From contig NZ_AQPH01000007.1 of NCBI RefSeq assembly GCF_000442515.1, positions 1-64,000 of the forward strand: 64,000 nt of DNA, given 5' to 3'. Every line of letters starts with the position of its first letter. Positions within the stretch are counted from its first letter, which is position 1. The notes under the pieces were generated by a model. The model had not been told where the DNA came from. It made no database searches and saw only the letters and a program-made list of their open reading frames with translations. The stretch comes from Magnetospirillum fulvum MGU-K5. GTDB lineage: Bacteria; Pseudomonadota; Alphaproteobacteria; Rhodospirillales; Magnetospirillaceae. This document shows positions 19,760 through 29,204 of this stretch, in pieces. The position numbers and the translations under genes were made by a program.

Positions 19760-20361
19760 GCGACGGGAACCGTTGCCGCGACCGACGGGCGCTGCGACAG
19801 CACGGCATACCACGCCGCCAGGGCGGGATAGCGCGCGCGCCAGTCCAGGTCGGGGAAGCGGAAATCGAGATAGCCCAGCACGGCGACCACCGCGATCTGG
19901 CCGATCAGGAAGGTATCCCCCCAACCGGCGACCTCGTCTTCCAACTGGGCCAGCCCGCGCGCGGCGGCGGCCTCCTGCCGTTCGATCCAGACCGGCCAAC
20001 GCTTGTCCTCGGGGCGCATCATCGTCTCGACCCGCTTTGCCAGCAGGGCGTCGAGAATACCGTCGCCCAGCGCCTCCAGCCGCTTTTGCGTCCAGCGGGC
20101 ACCACCTGCGGGCGGAACCAGCTTCTGTCCGTCATGAAGCGAATCGAGATATTCGCAGATCACCGGCGAATCGTAGATCGCCTCGCCCCCGTCAGCGATC
20201 AAAGCGGGCACCTTACCCAGCGGATTGTCGTGAATGACGTCGGTGGCGGGGTCCCAGACATTGGTCGGAACCGCCTCGATCCGGTCGGCCAGCCCAGTCT
20301 CAAAGGCGACAATCCAGACCTTGCGAGCATAAGGCGAGGTGGCGGAGGTGCGCAGCTTCAT
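19756..20361 (-). CDS. Glutathione S-transferase family protein
   Basis: A 201-residue cytosolic GST. The N-terminal thioredoxin-fold domain begins KLRTSATSPYARKV, has NPLGKVPALIADGGEAIYDSPVICEYL with the conserved cis-Pro and glutathione-binding Asp-Ser, and leads into an all-helical C-terminal domain ending with DLDWRARYPALAAWYAVL. The catalytic residue in the first helix is Ser/Tyr-type (SPYARKV). It leads the GST-cupin-HAD operon. The start at ATG 20361 matches the family N-terminus. Substrate unknown. Confidence 0.9.
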   Translation of the reverse strand: MKLRTSATSPYARKVWIVAFETGLADRIEAVPTNVWDPATDVIHDNPLGKVPALIADGGEAIYDSPVICEYLDSLHDGQKLVPPAGGARWTQKRLEALGDGILDALLAKRVETMMRPEDKRWPVWIERQEAAAARGLAQLEDEVAGWGDTFLIGQIAVVAVLGYLDFRFPDLDWRARYPALAAWYAVLSQRPSVAATVPVA

Positions 20362-20534
20362 CGGTGCCTCGTTCGGCCAAAGGGGGAGATACAGGTTTGG
20401 CCGCCCCGCTCCGGGTGTCAAGGCCCCCATCTGAACTGTCATCAGTTTAGGCCCTAGGCACAGTGCCCGGCATGGGTCACAATCGGCACCGCTTGAAGGC
20501 CAGCCCGGCGACGACGTTCTAAGGAGACCCCACC

Positions 20535-21050
20535 ATGACCACCGCGACATCCCCCCGCGCCGCTGTCTTGCGCGAGGTGGTCGGCACCTTTGCCGACCGA
20601 GCCCATTTCGAGTCGGCGGTGGATGCCCTGATCCGCGCGGGGTTCGAGCGACACCGCCTGTCGGTACTGGCCTCGCATGAATCGCTTGAGGTCGCCGAGA
20701 CCGGAGAACGCTCGTGGCGCGACGGTCTGGTCGCCCTGGTCGGCGAGTTGAAGTATGAAGGCCCGCTGGTCGCCGCCGGAATGATCGCGATCGCCGCCGG
20801 TCCGGTCGGAGCCGCGATCGCCGGGCTGATCGCCGCCGGTGTCGGCGGGGCCGCGATCAAGGAAGTCCTGGACGAAGTGTCGTCCCTGCCGGATTCCGCC
20901 GATTTCGCCCGCGCGCTTGCCGCCGGAAGCGTCATCTTGTGGGTCGGCATCGAGTCGAGCCAGGAAGAAGAATCCGCCTCCCACCTGCTGCGCGCGGCGG
21001 GCGGGGCCAATGTCCATCTGTTCGAACGATCCGGTACCCTTCCGGCCTGA
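20535..21050 (+). CDS. Hypothetical protein with central glycine-rich hydrophobic hairpin
   Basis: A 171-residue protein. The N-terminal part (TFADRAHFESAVDALIRAGF, LSVLASHESLE) resembles the alpha-beta module of general-stress/YflT-like proteins. A central glycine/alanine-rich stretch (about 72-115) alternates small residues in a glycine-zipper pattern and could insert in a membrane. The C-terminus (RALAAGSVILWVGI, ASHLLRAAGGANVHLFE) returns to an alpha-beta pattern. A strong AAGGAG precedes ATG 20535. It is 38 bases upstream of maeB on the same strand. The resemblance to stress proteins is from memory and uncertain. Confidence 0.75.
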   Translation: MTTATSPRAAVLREVVGTFADRAHFESAVDALIRAGFERHRLSVLASHESLEVAETGERSWRDGLVALVGELKYEGPLVAAGMIAIAAGPVGAAIAGLIAAGVGGAAIKEVLDEVSSLPDSADFARALAAGSVILWVGIESSQEEESASHLLRAAGGANVHLFERSGTLPA

Positions 21051-21088
21051 CCTCCGGCTGAGTCCCCCCTGACGGAGCAAAAACAAGA

Positions 21089-23404
21089 ATGAGCACGACT
21101 TTTAACACCTCCAGCGCCAGCGAAGAGCAGACCACCGGCACCTCCGCGCTGGAACGCGATACGCTGCTGATGCACGCCTCGGGGCGCCCCGGCAAGATCG
21201 AGATCGTTCCGACCAAGCCGATGGCGACCCAGCGCGATCTGTCGCTCGCCTATTCCCCCGGCGTCGCCTTTCCCTGTCTGCACATCGCCCGCGACCCGTC
21301 GCTGGCCTACGATTACACCGCGAAGGGCAATCTGGTCGCGGTGATCTCGAACGGCACCGCCGTTCTTGGCCTGGGCGACCTTGGGGCGCTGGCCAGCAAG
21401 CCGGTGATGGAAGGCAAGGCGGTTCTGTTCAAGCGCTTTGCCGATGTCGATTCGATCGACCTTGAGGTCGATACCCACGATGTCGACGAGTTCATCAATT
21501 GCGTCCGCTACCTGGCCCCCAGCTTCGGCGGCATCAACCTTGAAGACATCAAGGCCCCGGAATGCTTCATCATCGAGCAGCGCCTGCGCGAGTTGATGCC
21601 GATTCCGGTGTTCCATGACGATCAGCACGGCACCGCGATCATCTCGTCGGCGGGCCTGATCAACGCGCTGGACCTGACCGGCCGCACCATGGCCGAAACC
21701 AAGGTGGTGGTGAACGGCGCGGGCGCGGCGGGCATCGCCTGCCTTGAACTGATCAAGAGCCTGGGCATCCGCCACGAGAACGTGACCCTGTGCGACACCA
21801 AGGGGGTGATCTATCAGGGCCGGTCCGAGGGGATGAACCAGTGGAAGTCGGCCCATGCCATCGACACCCCGGCCCGCACCCTGGCCGAGGCCCTGGAAGG
21901 TGCCGACGTGTTCTTCGGCCTGTCGGTCAAGGGCGCGGTGACCCAGGACATGATCAAGACGATGGCCCCCCGCCCGATCATCTTCGCGATGGCCAACCCC
22001 GATCCGGAAATCACCCCGGAAGAGGTCAAGGCGGTGTGCCCTGATGCGATCGTCGCCACCGGACGCTCGGATTATCCCAACCAGATCAACAACGTGTTGG
22101 GCTTTCCCTATATCTTCCGCGGCGCGCTTGACGTCCGCGCCTCGACCATCAACGAGGCGATGAAGGTTGCCGCCGCCAAGGCGATCGCCGCCCTGGCCCG
22201 CGAGGATGTGCCCGACGAGGTCGATGCCGCCTATTCCGGCCGCCGCCTCCGCTACGGATCCGATTACATCATCCCGGTGCCGTTCGATCCCCGCCTGATC
22301 TCCGCCGTCCCCCCCGCCGTCGCCAAGGCGGCGATGGATAGCGGCGTTGCCCGTCGCCCGATTATCGACATGCCCGGCTACAGCCGCGACCTGTCGGCCC
22401 GGCTCGACCCGGTCGCCGCCGGAATGCAGACGATCACCGAGGCGGTTCGCGCCAATCCGAGACGGGTGGTGTTCGCCGAGGGCGAAGAGGAAAAGCAGAT
22501 CCGCGCCGCCGTCGCCTTCAGCAATGCCGGTCTCGGCCACCCGATCCTGATCGGGCGCGAGGACCGCATCCGCGAGACGATGCGCTCGATCGGCCTGCCC
22601 GCCGCCGAATCGCTTGAAATCGTCAATGCCCGTCTGTCGCCGCGGACCAAGGACTATACCGACCTGCTGTACCGCCGCCTTCAGCGCAAGGGCGCGCTGT
22701 ATCGCGACGCCCAGCGTCTGGTCAACCAGGAGCGCAACATCTTCGGCGCGCTGATGGTCGAATCCGGCGATGCCGACGCGATGGTCACCGGCCTGACCCG
22801 CAATTACTGGCAGGCGTTCGACGAGATCAAGCGGGTGATCGACCCCGCGCCGGGCGAATTGATGTTCGGCATGACGATCTTCGTTGCCAAGGGACGGGTG
22901 GTGTTCGTCGCCGATACCACCGTGCTGGAACGCCCGACCCCGGTTCAGTTGGCCGATATCGCGGTGCAGACCGCGCACAAGGCCCGCCAGATGGGCCACG
23001 AGCCGCGCGTCGCGATGATCAGCTACTCGACCTTCGGCAATCCCAGCAACAACCGGGCCGAGCGCGTCCGCGAGGCGGTCGATATCCTCGACGCCCGCAA
23101 GGTCGATTTCGTCTATGACGGCGAGATGAGCCCCGACGTCGCCCTCGACCCCGAATTGCTCAGCCACTACCCGTTCTCGCGGCTGAAGGAACCGGCCAAC
23201 GTGCTGGTGATGCCCGGTCTCTATTCGGCCACGATCAGCTCGAAGCTGTTGCAGAAGCTGGGGGCGGTGCCGGTGATCGGTCCGATCCTGGTCGGTCTGT
23301 CGCGGCCGATTCAGGTCACGTCGATGGATGCCAGCGCCAACGACATCGTTACCATGGCGGTGCTGGCCTGCCACGACGCCCTGAAGCGTGAAACGGTGAA
23401 ATAG
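21089..23404 (+). CDS. maeB: NADP-dependent malic enzyme with phosphotransacetylase-like domain
   Basis: Decarboxylates malate to pyruvate, making NADPH. Residues 1-430 are the malic enzyme part ([52 protein letters not shown], and [15 protein letters not shown]). Residues 440-771 are the C-terminal domain related to phosphate acetyltransferase ([35 protein letters not shown]), which regulates the enzyme and is not known to be active in this fusion. The length of 771 is standard for MaeB. ATG 21089 follows a GGAG. A sensor kinase gene follows after only 7 bases. Confidence 0.95.
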   Translation: MSTTFNTSSASEEQTTGTSALERDTLLMHASGRPGKIEIVPTKPMATQRDLSLAYSPGVAFPCLHIARDPSLAYDYTAKGNLVAVISNGTAVLGLGDLGALASKPVMEGKAVLFKRFADVDSIDLEVDTHDVDEFINCVRYLAPSFGGINLEDIKAPECFIIEQRLRELMPIPVFHDDQHGTAIISSAGLINALDLTGRTMAETKVVVNGAGAAGIACLELIKSLGIRHENVTLCDTKGVIYQGRSEGMNQWKSAHAIDTPARTLAEALEGADVFFGLSVKGAVTQDMIKTMAPRPIIFAMANPDPEITPEEVKAVCPDAIVATGRSDYPNQINNVLGFPYIFRGALDVRASTINEAMKVAAAKAIAALAREDVPDEVDAAYSGRRLRYGSDYIIPVPFDPRLISAVPPAVAKAAMDSGVARRPIIDMPGYSRDLSARLDPVAAGMQTITEAVRANPRRVVFAEGEEEKQIRAAVAFSNAGLGHPILIGREDRIRETMRSIGLPAAESLEIVNARLSPRTKDYTDLLYRRLQRKGALYRDAQRLVNQERNIFGALMVESGDADAMVTGLTRNYWQAFDEIKRVIDPAPGELMFGMTIFVAKGRVVFVADTTVLERPTPVQLADIAVQTAHKARQMGHEPRVAMISYSTFGNPSNNRAERVREAVDILDARKVDFVYDGEMSPDVALDPELLSHYPFSRLKEPANVLVMPGLYSATISSKLLQKLGAVPVIGPILVGLSRPIQVTSMDASANDIVTMAVLACHDALKRETVK

Positions 23405-23411
23405 GGCGACG

Positions 23412-24821
23412 ATGATCAACCGCAATCCCGCCGCCGTCGGCCGACTGCTGTCGGTGGCGGTATTGCTGTCCAGCCCGACCGGAATCGTCCTTTTGGTTCT
23501 GGCCGCCCAGGGATCGGTCCATGTCGCCTGGGCCGTCCTGGTCTGGCTGGGGGTCACCCTGATTCTGGCGTTGCTGGTGCGGGCTCATCTGACCCGGCTG
23601 GCGGCGCTGGCCGAGTGGGTCCGTTCGATGGCGATGGGGGCCGAACCCGGCCCCCCGCCCGGCCGTGACGATGTCACCCTGGCCGGAACCGCGATCGCCG
23701 TCGGCGGGCTGCGCCGGGTATGGCAGCAAAAAACCGCCGAGTTGACCAGCACCGCCCGCTGGAACGAAAGTCTGCTCGACAATCTGCCCGATCCGCTGCT
23801 GCTGCTTGATCCCACCCGCCGGGTGGTCCGCGCCAACAAAGCGGCGCGGCTGCTGTTCGGCCGTGAATTGGGCGGGCGTGACATCACCTCGTTCCTGCGT
23901 CATCCCTCGGTGCTGGAAGCGATCGAGGCAGTCCTGGCCGGGGCGTCCGGCCGGGAATGCGAGTTCACCCAGCCGGTGCCGCTGGAGCGGGTGTTCCTCG
24001 CCCGCGTCGTCCTCCCCGTCGGCTTGCCCCCCGACGGTGCCGCTGCGATGTTGACCCTGCACGATCTGACCGATCTGAAGCGGATCGAGCGGATGCGGGC
24101 CGATTTCGTCGCCAATGCCAGCCACGAATTGCGTACGCCCTTGGCCGCCGTCGCCGGGTTCATCGAGACGTTGCGCGGTCCCGCTCGCGATGATGAAGAG
24201 GCGCGCGACCGCTTTCTGGCCATCATGGCCGAACAGGCCCAGCGGATGAGCCGCCTGATCGCCGATCTGTTATCGCTGTCGCGGATCGAACTGAACGAAC
24301 ACACCCCTCCCAGCGAGAAGGTCGATCTTGGGCGGCTGCTGATCACCGCCGCCGAGGTGCTGCGCCCGCTGGCGCAAGGGCGCGGGATGGAAATCGTGCT
24401 GGAGATCGCCCCCGATCTCGACGACATCGTTGGACAGCCGGACGAACTGGCCCAGCTTTTCCAGAACCTGCTCGACAACGCCCTCAAATACGGCCGGGAA
24501 AACAGCGCGGTCCGGGTCGTGGCGTGTGCCGCCGCCCCGGCCGATCTGCCGGTCAATGCCGGTCCCGCGCTGAAATCCGGCCCGGCGGTCAAGGTTTCGG
24601 TGCGCGATCAGGGCGAAGGCATCGCCCGCGAGCACCTGCCCCGCCTGACCGAACGCTTTTACCGCGCCGATACCGCCCGCTCGCGCCGGATGGGCGGCAC
24701 CGGACTCGGCCTCGCCATCGTCAAGCACATCGTCAACCGCCATCGCGGCCTGTTGACAATCGACAGCGTCGTCGGCCAGGGCTCGACCTTCACCGTCTGG
24801 CTCCCCGCCGCCGAACGCTAA
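23412..24821 (+). CDS. PhoR-like membrane sensor histidine kinase
   Basis: A 469-residue kinase with two N-terminal membrane helices (about 11-32 and 38-57) and almost no periplasmic loop, so it probably senses something in the membrane or cytoplasm. A PAS domain follows (about 116-225: LLDNLPDPLLLLD). Then come the HisKA box FVANASHELRTPLAAVAG with His238 and the HATPase domain (FQNLLDNALKYG, DQGEGIAREHL, GTGLGLAIVKHI). The order matches PhoR, but no phoB, pst or phoU gene is adjacent. Instead it is 7 bases downstream of maeB, so its partner regulator is encoded elsewhere. I give no gene symbol for that reason. Confidence 0.88.
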   Translation: MINRNPAAVGRLLSVAVLLSSPTGIVLLVLAAQGSVHVAWAVLVWLGVTLILALLVRAHLTRLAALAEWVRSMAMGAEPGPPPGRDDVTLAGTAIAVGGLRRVWQQKTAELTSTARWNESLLDNLPDPLLLLDPTRRVVRANKAARLLFGRELGGRDITSFLRHPSVLEAIEAVLAGASGRECEFTQPVPLERVFLARVVLPVGLPPDGAAAMLTLHDLTDLKRIERMRADFVANASHELRTPLAAVAGFIETLRGPARDDEEARDRFLAIMAEQAQRMSRLIADLLSLSRIELNEHTPPSEKVDLGRLLITAAEVLRPLAQGRGMEIVLEIAPDLDDIVGQPDELAQLFQNLLDNALKYGRENSAVRVVACAAAPADLPVNAGPALKSGPAVKVSVRDQGEGIAREHLPRLTERFYRADTARSRRMGGTGLGLAIVKHIVNRHRGLLTIDSVVGQGSTFTVWLPAAER

Positions 24822-24862
24822 GGAGCGCCTGCACCGGACAGGCCATCTGCGGAAGACATCGT

Positions 24863-24884
24863 TTCGGGGGCTTGCGCCTCCGAA
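24863..24884. terminator. Dyad between convergent kinase and FAH genes
   Basis: TTCGGGGGC pairs with GCCTCCGAA (one wobble) around a TTGC loop. It lies between two convergent stop codons. There is no clear T-run, so its role as terminator is inferred from position. Confidence 0.4.
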
Positions 24885-24923
24885 CGGGTCAGGACGGTGG
24901 CCCGGCCGCGCAGCGGAACCCGG

Positions 24924-25784
24924 TTAAGCCTCGGCGACGACCGGGTTGCGCAGGATGCCGATTCCCTCGATCTCGATTTCGCTGACATCGCCCGGGCGCA
25001 GGAACAGCTGCGGGGTCCGCGCCACGCCGACCCCGGACGGCGTGCCCGAGACGATGATGTCGCCGGGCTCCAACGTCATCACTTCGCTTAAGAACACGAT
25101 CAGAGTGGCGATATCGAAGATCATGTCATCGGTGGTCGAATCCTGCACCGTCTGACCGTTGAGCCGGGACTGAATCCGCAAGCCCCGCCCACCCGGCGGC
25201 AAGTCGTCGGGGGTGACGAACACCGGACCGAATGCCCCGGTGGCGTCGAAATTCTTCCCCATCGTCCATTGGGTCGATTTGCCCTGATAATCGCGCACCG
25301 AGCCATCATTGAAGGCCGAATAGCCCGCGACGTGACCAAGCGCGTCGGCCTGGGCGATATGCCGCCCGCCAGTGCCGATCACCGCGACCAGTTCGGCTTC
25401 GTAATCGAGCTTTTCCGAGACGCGCGGACGCACCAGCGCCGCCCCGTCCCCGATCAGGGTCGAGGGAAAACGGACGAAGATGGTCGGGTAGGTCGGCAGC
25501 GGGTTGCCGGTCTCGCGGGCATGGGCGGCATAATTAAGCCCGACGCAGAGAATCTTGCCCGGCCGCGCCAGCGGCGGGGCAAGCGTCACCGTTGCGAGAT
25601 CGACCACGGGAGCCGATTCCAGCAGCGCCGCGCCGACCGCCACCAGATCGGCCCCGGCCTTGATCAGGCTTTCCAGACTGCCGGGATAACCGGGCGCGCC
25701 CTCGCTCAGGCCATGAAACACCCCGTCCGCCGCCGCGGCGGCCAGTCCCGCCCGGCCATCCGTGCTGTACACCGCAAAGCGCAT
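24924..25784 (-). CDS. Fumarylacetoacetate hydrolase family protein
   Basis: A 286-residue enzyme of the FAH superfamily (hydrolases, decarboxylases or isomerases acting on beta-keto acids). The catalytic domain begins after about 65 residues with KILCVGLNYAAHARETG. Metal ligands are in KLDYEAELVAVIG and in the Asp-containing FNDGSVRDYQ. The substrate loop is STQWTMGKNFDATGAFGP, and the C-terminal signature DIIVSGTPSGVG is present. No pathway neighbours identify its substrate. It is 56 bases downstream of the YgjP-type gene on the same strand. Confidence 0.88.
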   Translation of the reverse strand: MRFAVYSTDGRAGLAAAAADGVFHGLSEGAPGYPGSLESLIKAGADLVAVGAALLESAPVVDLATVTLAPPLARPGKILCVGLNYAAHARETGNPLPTYPTIFVRFPSTLIGDGAALVRPRVSEKLDYEAELVAVIGTGGRHIAQADALGHVAGYSAFNDGSVRDYQGKSTQWTMGKNFDATGAFGPVFVTPDDLPPGGRGLRIQSRLNGQTVQDSTTDDMIFDIATLIVFLSEVMTLEPGDIIVSGTPSGVGVARTPQLFLRPGDVSEIEIEGIGILRNPVVAEA

Positions 25785-25840
25785 CGTTTTCGTCTCCCTC
25801 GATCAACCCGGCCCAGCATAACACTTGGGCCCGGTCCGGT

Positions 25841-26545
25841 TCAGCCGATCCGGTGCAAAGCGGGTCCGTGCCGTTTCAGCCAGTCGCGCGCCGGGCGGTG
25901 ATCGCCGTTCAGCCGCTCGACCACGGCCCAGAAGGCCGGGCCGTGATTCATCTCGACCAGATGGGCGACTTCGTGGGCGGCGACATAGGTCAGCACCCAA
26001 TCCGGGGCCAGCACCAGCCGCCAGGAAAAGGATAGCGCCCCCGCAGCCGAGCAACTGCCCCAGCGCGATTTGGTATCACGCACCGTGACACGGCCGACCG
26101 GGCGCCCCACTTGGGCGGCAAGGGTCCGGGCACGATGGGCCAGCAGCAACGCCGCCTCGGCGCGGAGGAACGCCCCAACCCGCCGGGGCACCTGATCGAG
26201 CGGACCGCCCAGGCGGATGTCCCCAGCTTCGGCGCGGACCTTGCGCGGCGCGGCCGGATCGTGGCGGATCAGATGCGGCACCCCCAGCAGCGGCACCACC
26301 GCGCCGGGCACCAGGGCCAGCGTTGGCGGTGCGGCGACGAGCCGGGCGGCCAGCCAATCGTGTTGCAACCGGGCGAAGCGTTCGGCCTCGCGCACCGGGG
26401 CTCCCACCGGCAGCACCAGCACCGCCGCCCCGGCGGGGTCGAGCCGCAGACTGAGCCGCTTCGCCCGCGCCGAACGCCGCACCTGGATGGTGACGGGGCG
26501 ACCGGCGATGTCGATCACCAACGGCGGATCGTTGGGCGGACTCAC
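25841..26545 (-). CDS. YgjP-type (SprT/DUF45-like) zinc metallopeptidase
   Basis: A 234-residue soluble protein of the YgjP/M48-like group. The N-terminus has the family start (VTIQVRRSARAKRLSLRLDP). The catalytic region carries TKSRWGSCSAAGALSFSWRL followed by the zinc motif HEVAHLVEMNHGPAFW, in which HExxH plus a third His bind the metal. Its start overlaps the yejF stop by four bases (ATGA), so it is translated as the fifth gene of the yej operon. A protease linked to an oligopeptide importer could process imported peptides, but this is speculative. Confidence 0.88.
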   Translation of the reverse strand: MSPPNDPPLVIDIAGRPVTIQVRRSARAKRLSLRLDPAGAAVLVLPVGAPVREAERFARLQHDWLAARLVAAPPTLALVPGAVVPLLGVPHLIRHDPAAPRKVRAEAGDIRLGGPLDQVPRRVGAFLRAEAALLLAHRARTLAAQVGRPVGRVTVRDTKSRWGSCSAAGALSFSWRLVLAPDWVLTYVAAHEVAHLVEMNHGPAFWAVVERLNGDHRPARDWLKRHGPALHRIG

Positions 26546-28176
26546 CCGGCCGCGACGCCTGTGGGCGCCACCTCCAGATTCAGGGCAGCGGCCATCAAGG
26601 CGCGGGTGTAGGCGGTGGAAGGGGCCGAGAACAATTGTTCCGCCGGGCCGGATTCGACCACTTTGCCGTCCTTCATCACCACCAGATGATCGGCCAACGC
26701 CCGCACCACCCGCAGATCGTGGCTGATGAACAGATAGGCGATGGAATGGCGGGCCTGAAGCTCGCGCAGCAGGGTGACGATCTGCGACTGGACCGAGACG
26801 TCAAGCGCGCTGGTCGGCTCGTCCAGCACGATGAAAGCGGGCTTCAGCACGATCGCCCGCGCAATCGCGATCCGCTGCCGCTGACCGCCGGAAAATTCGT
26901 GGGGATAGCGATCGGCAAAGGCGGGATCGAGCCCGACCTCGTCCAGCGCCTCGTCGATCAGGCGACGACGCTCGGCCCGGGTGGCGGCGAGGCGGTGAAC
27001 CTCCAGCCCCTCGCCGACGATCTCCTCGACCGACAGACGAGGCGACAGCGAGCCATAGGGGTCCTGGAACACCATCTGCATTCCGCGCCGCAAGGGACGC
27101 AAATCGGCGGCGCTCATCCGCTCGATCGGGCAGCCCTCGAAGCGGATCGCGCCTTCGGATTTCAGCAGCCGCAGCAAGGCGAGCCCCAGCGTGGTCTTGC
27201 CCGAGCCGGATTCCCCAACGATGCCGACGGTCTGGCCGCGCCGTACCCGAACCGACACCCCGTCCACCGCTTTCAGATAGCCGGTGGTGCGGCCGAACAG
27301 CCCACCCTTGCGCGGGAACCACACCTTGATGTCGTCGGCGGCGATCACGTCGGGCGCGTCGGCGGCAGGAATCAGCGGATGGCCGCCCGGCTCGGCCGCC
27401 AGCAGCTTGCGGGTATAGGGATGAACCGGCGCGGTAAAGACCTGCTCGACCGGGCCGGTCTCGACGATCTCGCCCCCGGTCATCACGCAGACGCGATCGG
27501 CGATTTTCCGCACGATGCCAAGATCATGGGTGATGAACAGCATCGCCATCCCGAACCGGGCCTGAAGCTCCTTCAGCAGCGTCAGAATCTGGGCCTGGAT
27601 GGTGACATCAAGCGCGGTGGTCGGTTCGTCGGCGATCAGCAGATCGGGCTGGTTGGCCAGCGCCATCGCGATCATCACCCGCTGGCGCTGCCCGCCCGAC
27701 AATTCATGCGGCAACGCCCCCAGACGGCTTTCAGCGTCGGGAATGCCGACCAGCGCCAGCATCTCCAGCACCCGGCCGCGTAACACCTCGCCGCGCAGCC
27801 CCTGATGCAGTTCCAGCACCTCGGCGACCTGCTTGCCGATCGTATGGAGCGGGTTCAGCGAGGTCATCGGCTCCTGGAACACCATCGACACCTTGGCCCC
27901 GCGCACGGCCCGCAACACCGGCTCGGGCGCGCCGACCAGCTCGGTCCCGTCCAGGCGGATGCTGCCGCTGGGATGGTGGGCACGGGGATAGGGCAGCAAT
28001 TGCAGGATCGACAGCGCCGTCACCGACTTACCCGAACCGGACTCGCCGACCAGCGCCAGGGTCTCGCCCTTGGCCAGGGTGAAGGAAACGCCGCGCACCG
28101 CTTCGACCGCCTCGGCACCGCTGCCAAAGGTCACCGACAGGGTATCGACGGCAAGAATCGGGGCAGAAGCACTCAT
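26542..28176 (-). CDS. yejF: Oligopeptide/microcin C ABC transporter, double ATP-binding subunit
   Basis: Energises the YejABEF importer, which takes up oligopeptides and, in enteric bacteria, microcin C. Two complete ABC domains are fused. The first (about 5-265) has [20 protein letters not shown], the signature [14 protein letters not shown] and Walker [14 protein letters not shown]. The second (about 280-535) has [33 protein letters not shown] and [11 protein letters not shown]. The 544-residue length is right. Its start shares a base with the yejE stop (TGATG). Confidence 0.95.
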   Translation of the reverse strand: MSASAPILAVDTLSVTFGSGAEAVEAVRGVSFTLAKGETLALVGESGSGKSVTALSILQLLPYPRAHHPSGSIRLDGTELVGAPEPVLRAVRGAKVSMVFQEPMTSLNPLHTIGKQVAEVLELHQGLRGEVLRGRVLEMLALVGIPDAESRLGALPHELSGGQRQRVMIAMALANQPDLLIADEPTTALDVTIQAQILTLLKELQARFGMAMLFITHDLGIVRKIADRVCVMTGGEIVETGPVEQVFTAPVHPYTRKLLAAEPGGHPLIPAADAPDVIAADDIKVWFPRKGGLFGRTTGYLKAVDGVSVRVRRGQTVGIVGESGSGKTTLGLALLRLLKSEGAIRFEGCPIERMSAADLRPLRRGMQMVFQDPYGSLSPRLSVEEIVGEGLEVHRLAATRAERRRLIDEALDEVGLDPAFADRYPHEFSGGQRQRIAIARAIVLKPAFIVLDEPTSALDVSVQSQIVTLLRELQARHSIAYLFISHDLRVVRALADHLVVMKDGKVVESGPAEQLFSAPSTAYTRALMAAALNLEVAPTGVAAG

Positions 28177-29198
28177 CAGCGGGTCTTCCTCGGGTCAAAG
28201 GCATCGCGCACCGCTTCGCCGACGAACACCAGCAGCGACAGCAACGCCGCCACCACCACGAATCCGGTCAGGCCGAGCCACGGCGCCTGGAGGTTCTCCT
28301 TGCCCTGGCGCAGCAGATCGCCCAGCGAGGCCGAGCCGGGCGGCAGCCCCAGCCCGAGGAAATCGAGCGCGGTCAGCGACACGATCGACGAACTGAGGAT
28401 GAAGGGCAGAAAGGTCAGGGTCGCCACCATCGCATTGGGCAGAACGTGGCGGATCATGATCCGGGCATCGGACACGCCGAGCGCGCGGGCGGCACGGACA
28501 TAATCGAAATTGCGGGCACGCAGGAACTCGGCGCGGACCACCCCGACCAGACTGGTCCAGGAGAACAGCACCAGCACCAGCAGCAAGGTCCAGAAGCCCG
28601 GAGTGATGATCGAGGCGACGATGATCAGCACCAGCAATTCGGGCAGCCCGCCCCAGATTTCGAGAAAACGCTGGAACAACAGATCGGTCCAGCCGCCGAA
28701 ATAGCCTTGCACCGCCCCGGCGGCAACGCCGATCGCGGCGCTGACCCCTGTCAGCGCCAGCCCGAACAGAATCGACAGCCGCAATCCATAGATCAGCCGG
28801 GCCAGCACGTCGCGGCCCTGATCGTCGGTGCCCAGCCAATTGCCCTGTCCGGGCGGAGCCGGATGGGTGCCGCCTCGGTCGAAATTGATCGAACCGTTGT
28901 TGAAGCGGATCGGCGGCCACACCGCCCAGCCATGGTCGGCGATATTGGCGGCGATCATCGGATCACGGTAATCGGCAAAGGTGGCGAAATCGCCCCCGAA
29001 CGTCGTTTCGGGGTAATCGCGGGCGACCGGGACATAGAATGCGCCGTCATAGACCACCAGGATCGGGCGGTCGTTGGCGACCAGTTCGGCGGCCAGGGTG
29101 ACGGCGAACACGGCCAGAAAGATCCACAAGGACCAGAAGCCACGCCGGTTGCGGCGAAACGCGGCGAGACGGCGGCGGTCGAGCGGCGACAGTCTCAT
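28176..29198 (-). CDS. yejE: Oligopeptide ABC transporter permease
   Basis: Inner-membrane permease of the importer. The 340-residue protein has an N-terminal helix (FWSLWIFLAVFAVTLAAELV), a long periplasmic loop with the YejE-type NDRPILVVYDGAFYVP and NWLGTDDQGRDVLARLIYGL, then five helices. The EAA loop that contacts the ATPase is recognisable around AARALGVSDARIMIRHVLPN. It follows yejB after 6 bases and overlaps yejF. Confidence 0.95.
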   Translation of the reverse strand: MRLSPLDRRRLAAFRRNRRGFWSLWIFLAVFAVTLAAELVANDRPILVVYDGAFYVPVARDYPETTFGGDFATFADYRDPMIAANIADHGWAVWPPIRFNNGSINFDRGGTHPAPPGQGNWLGTDDQGRDVLARLIYGLRLSILFGLALTGVSAAIGVAAGAVQGYFGGWTDLLFQRFLEIWGGLPELLVLIIVASIITPGFWTLLLVLVLFSWTSLVGVVRAEFLRARNFDYVRAARALGVSDARIMIRHVLPNAMVATLTFLPFILSSSIVSLTALDFLGLGLPPGSASLGDLLRQGKENLQAPWLGLTGFVVVAALLSLLVFVGEAVRDAFDPRKTR

Positions 29199-29204
29199 CT
29201 GGCG

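Noticed and set aside
20519-23557. A 1012-codon frame antisense to maeB
   Set aside because: It mirrors maeB codon for codon, has biased composition (many His, Arg and Gly) and no ribosome site or family match.
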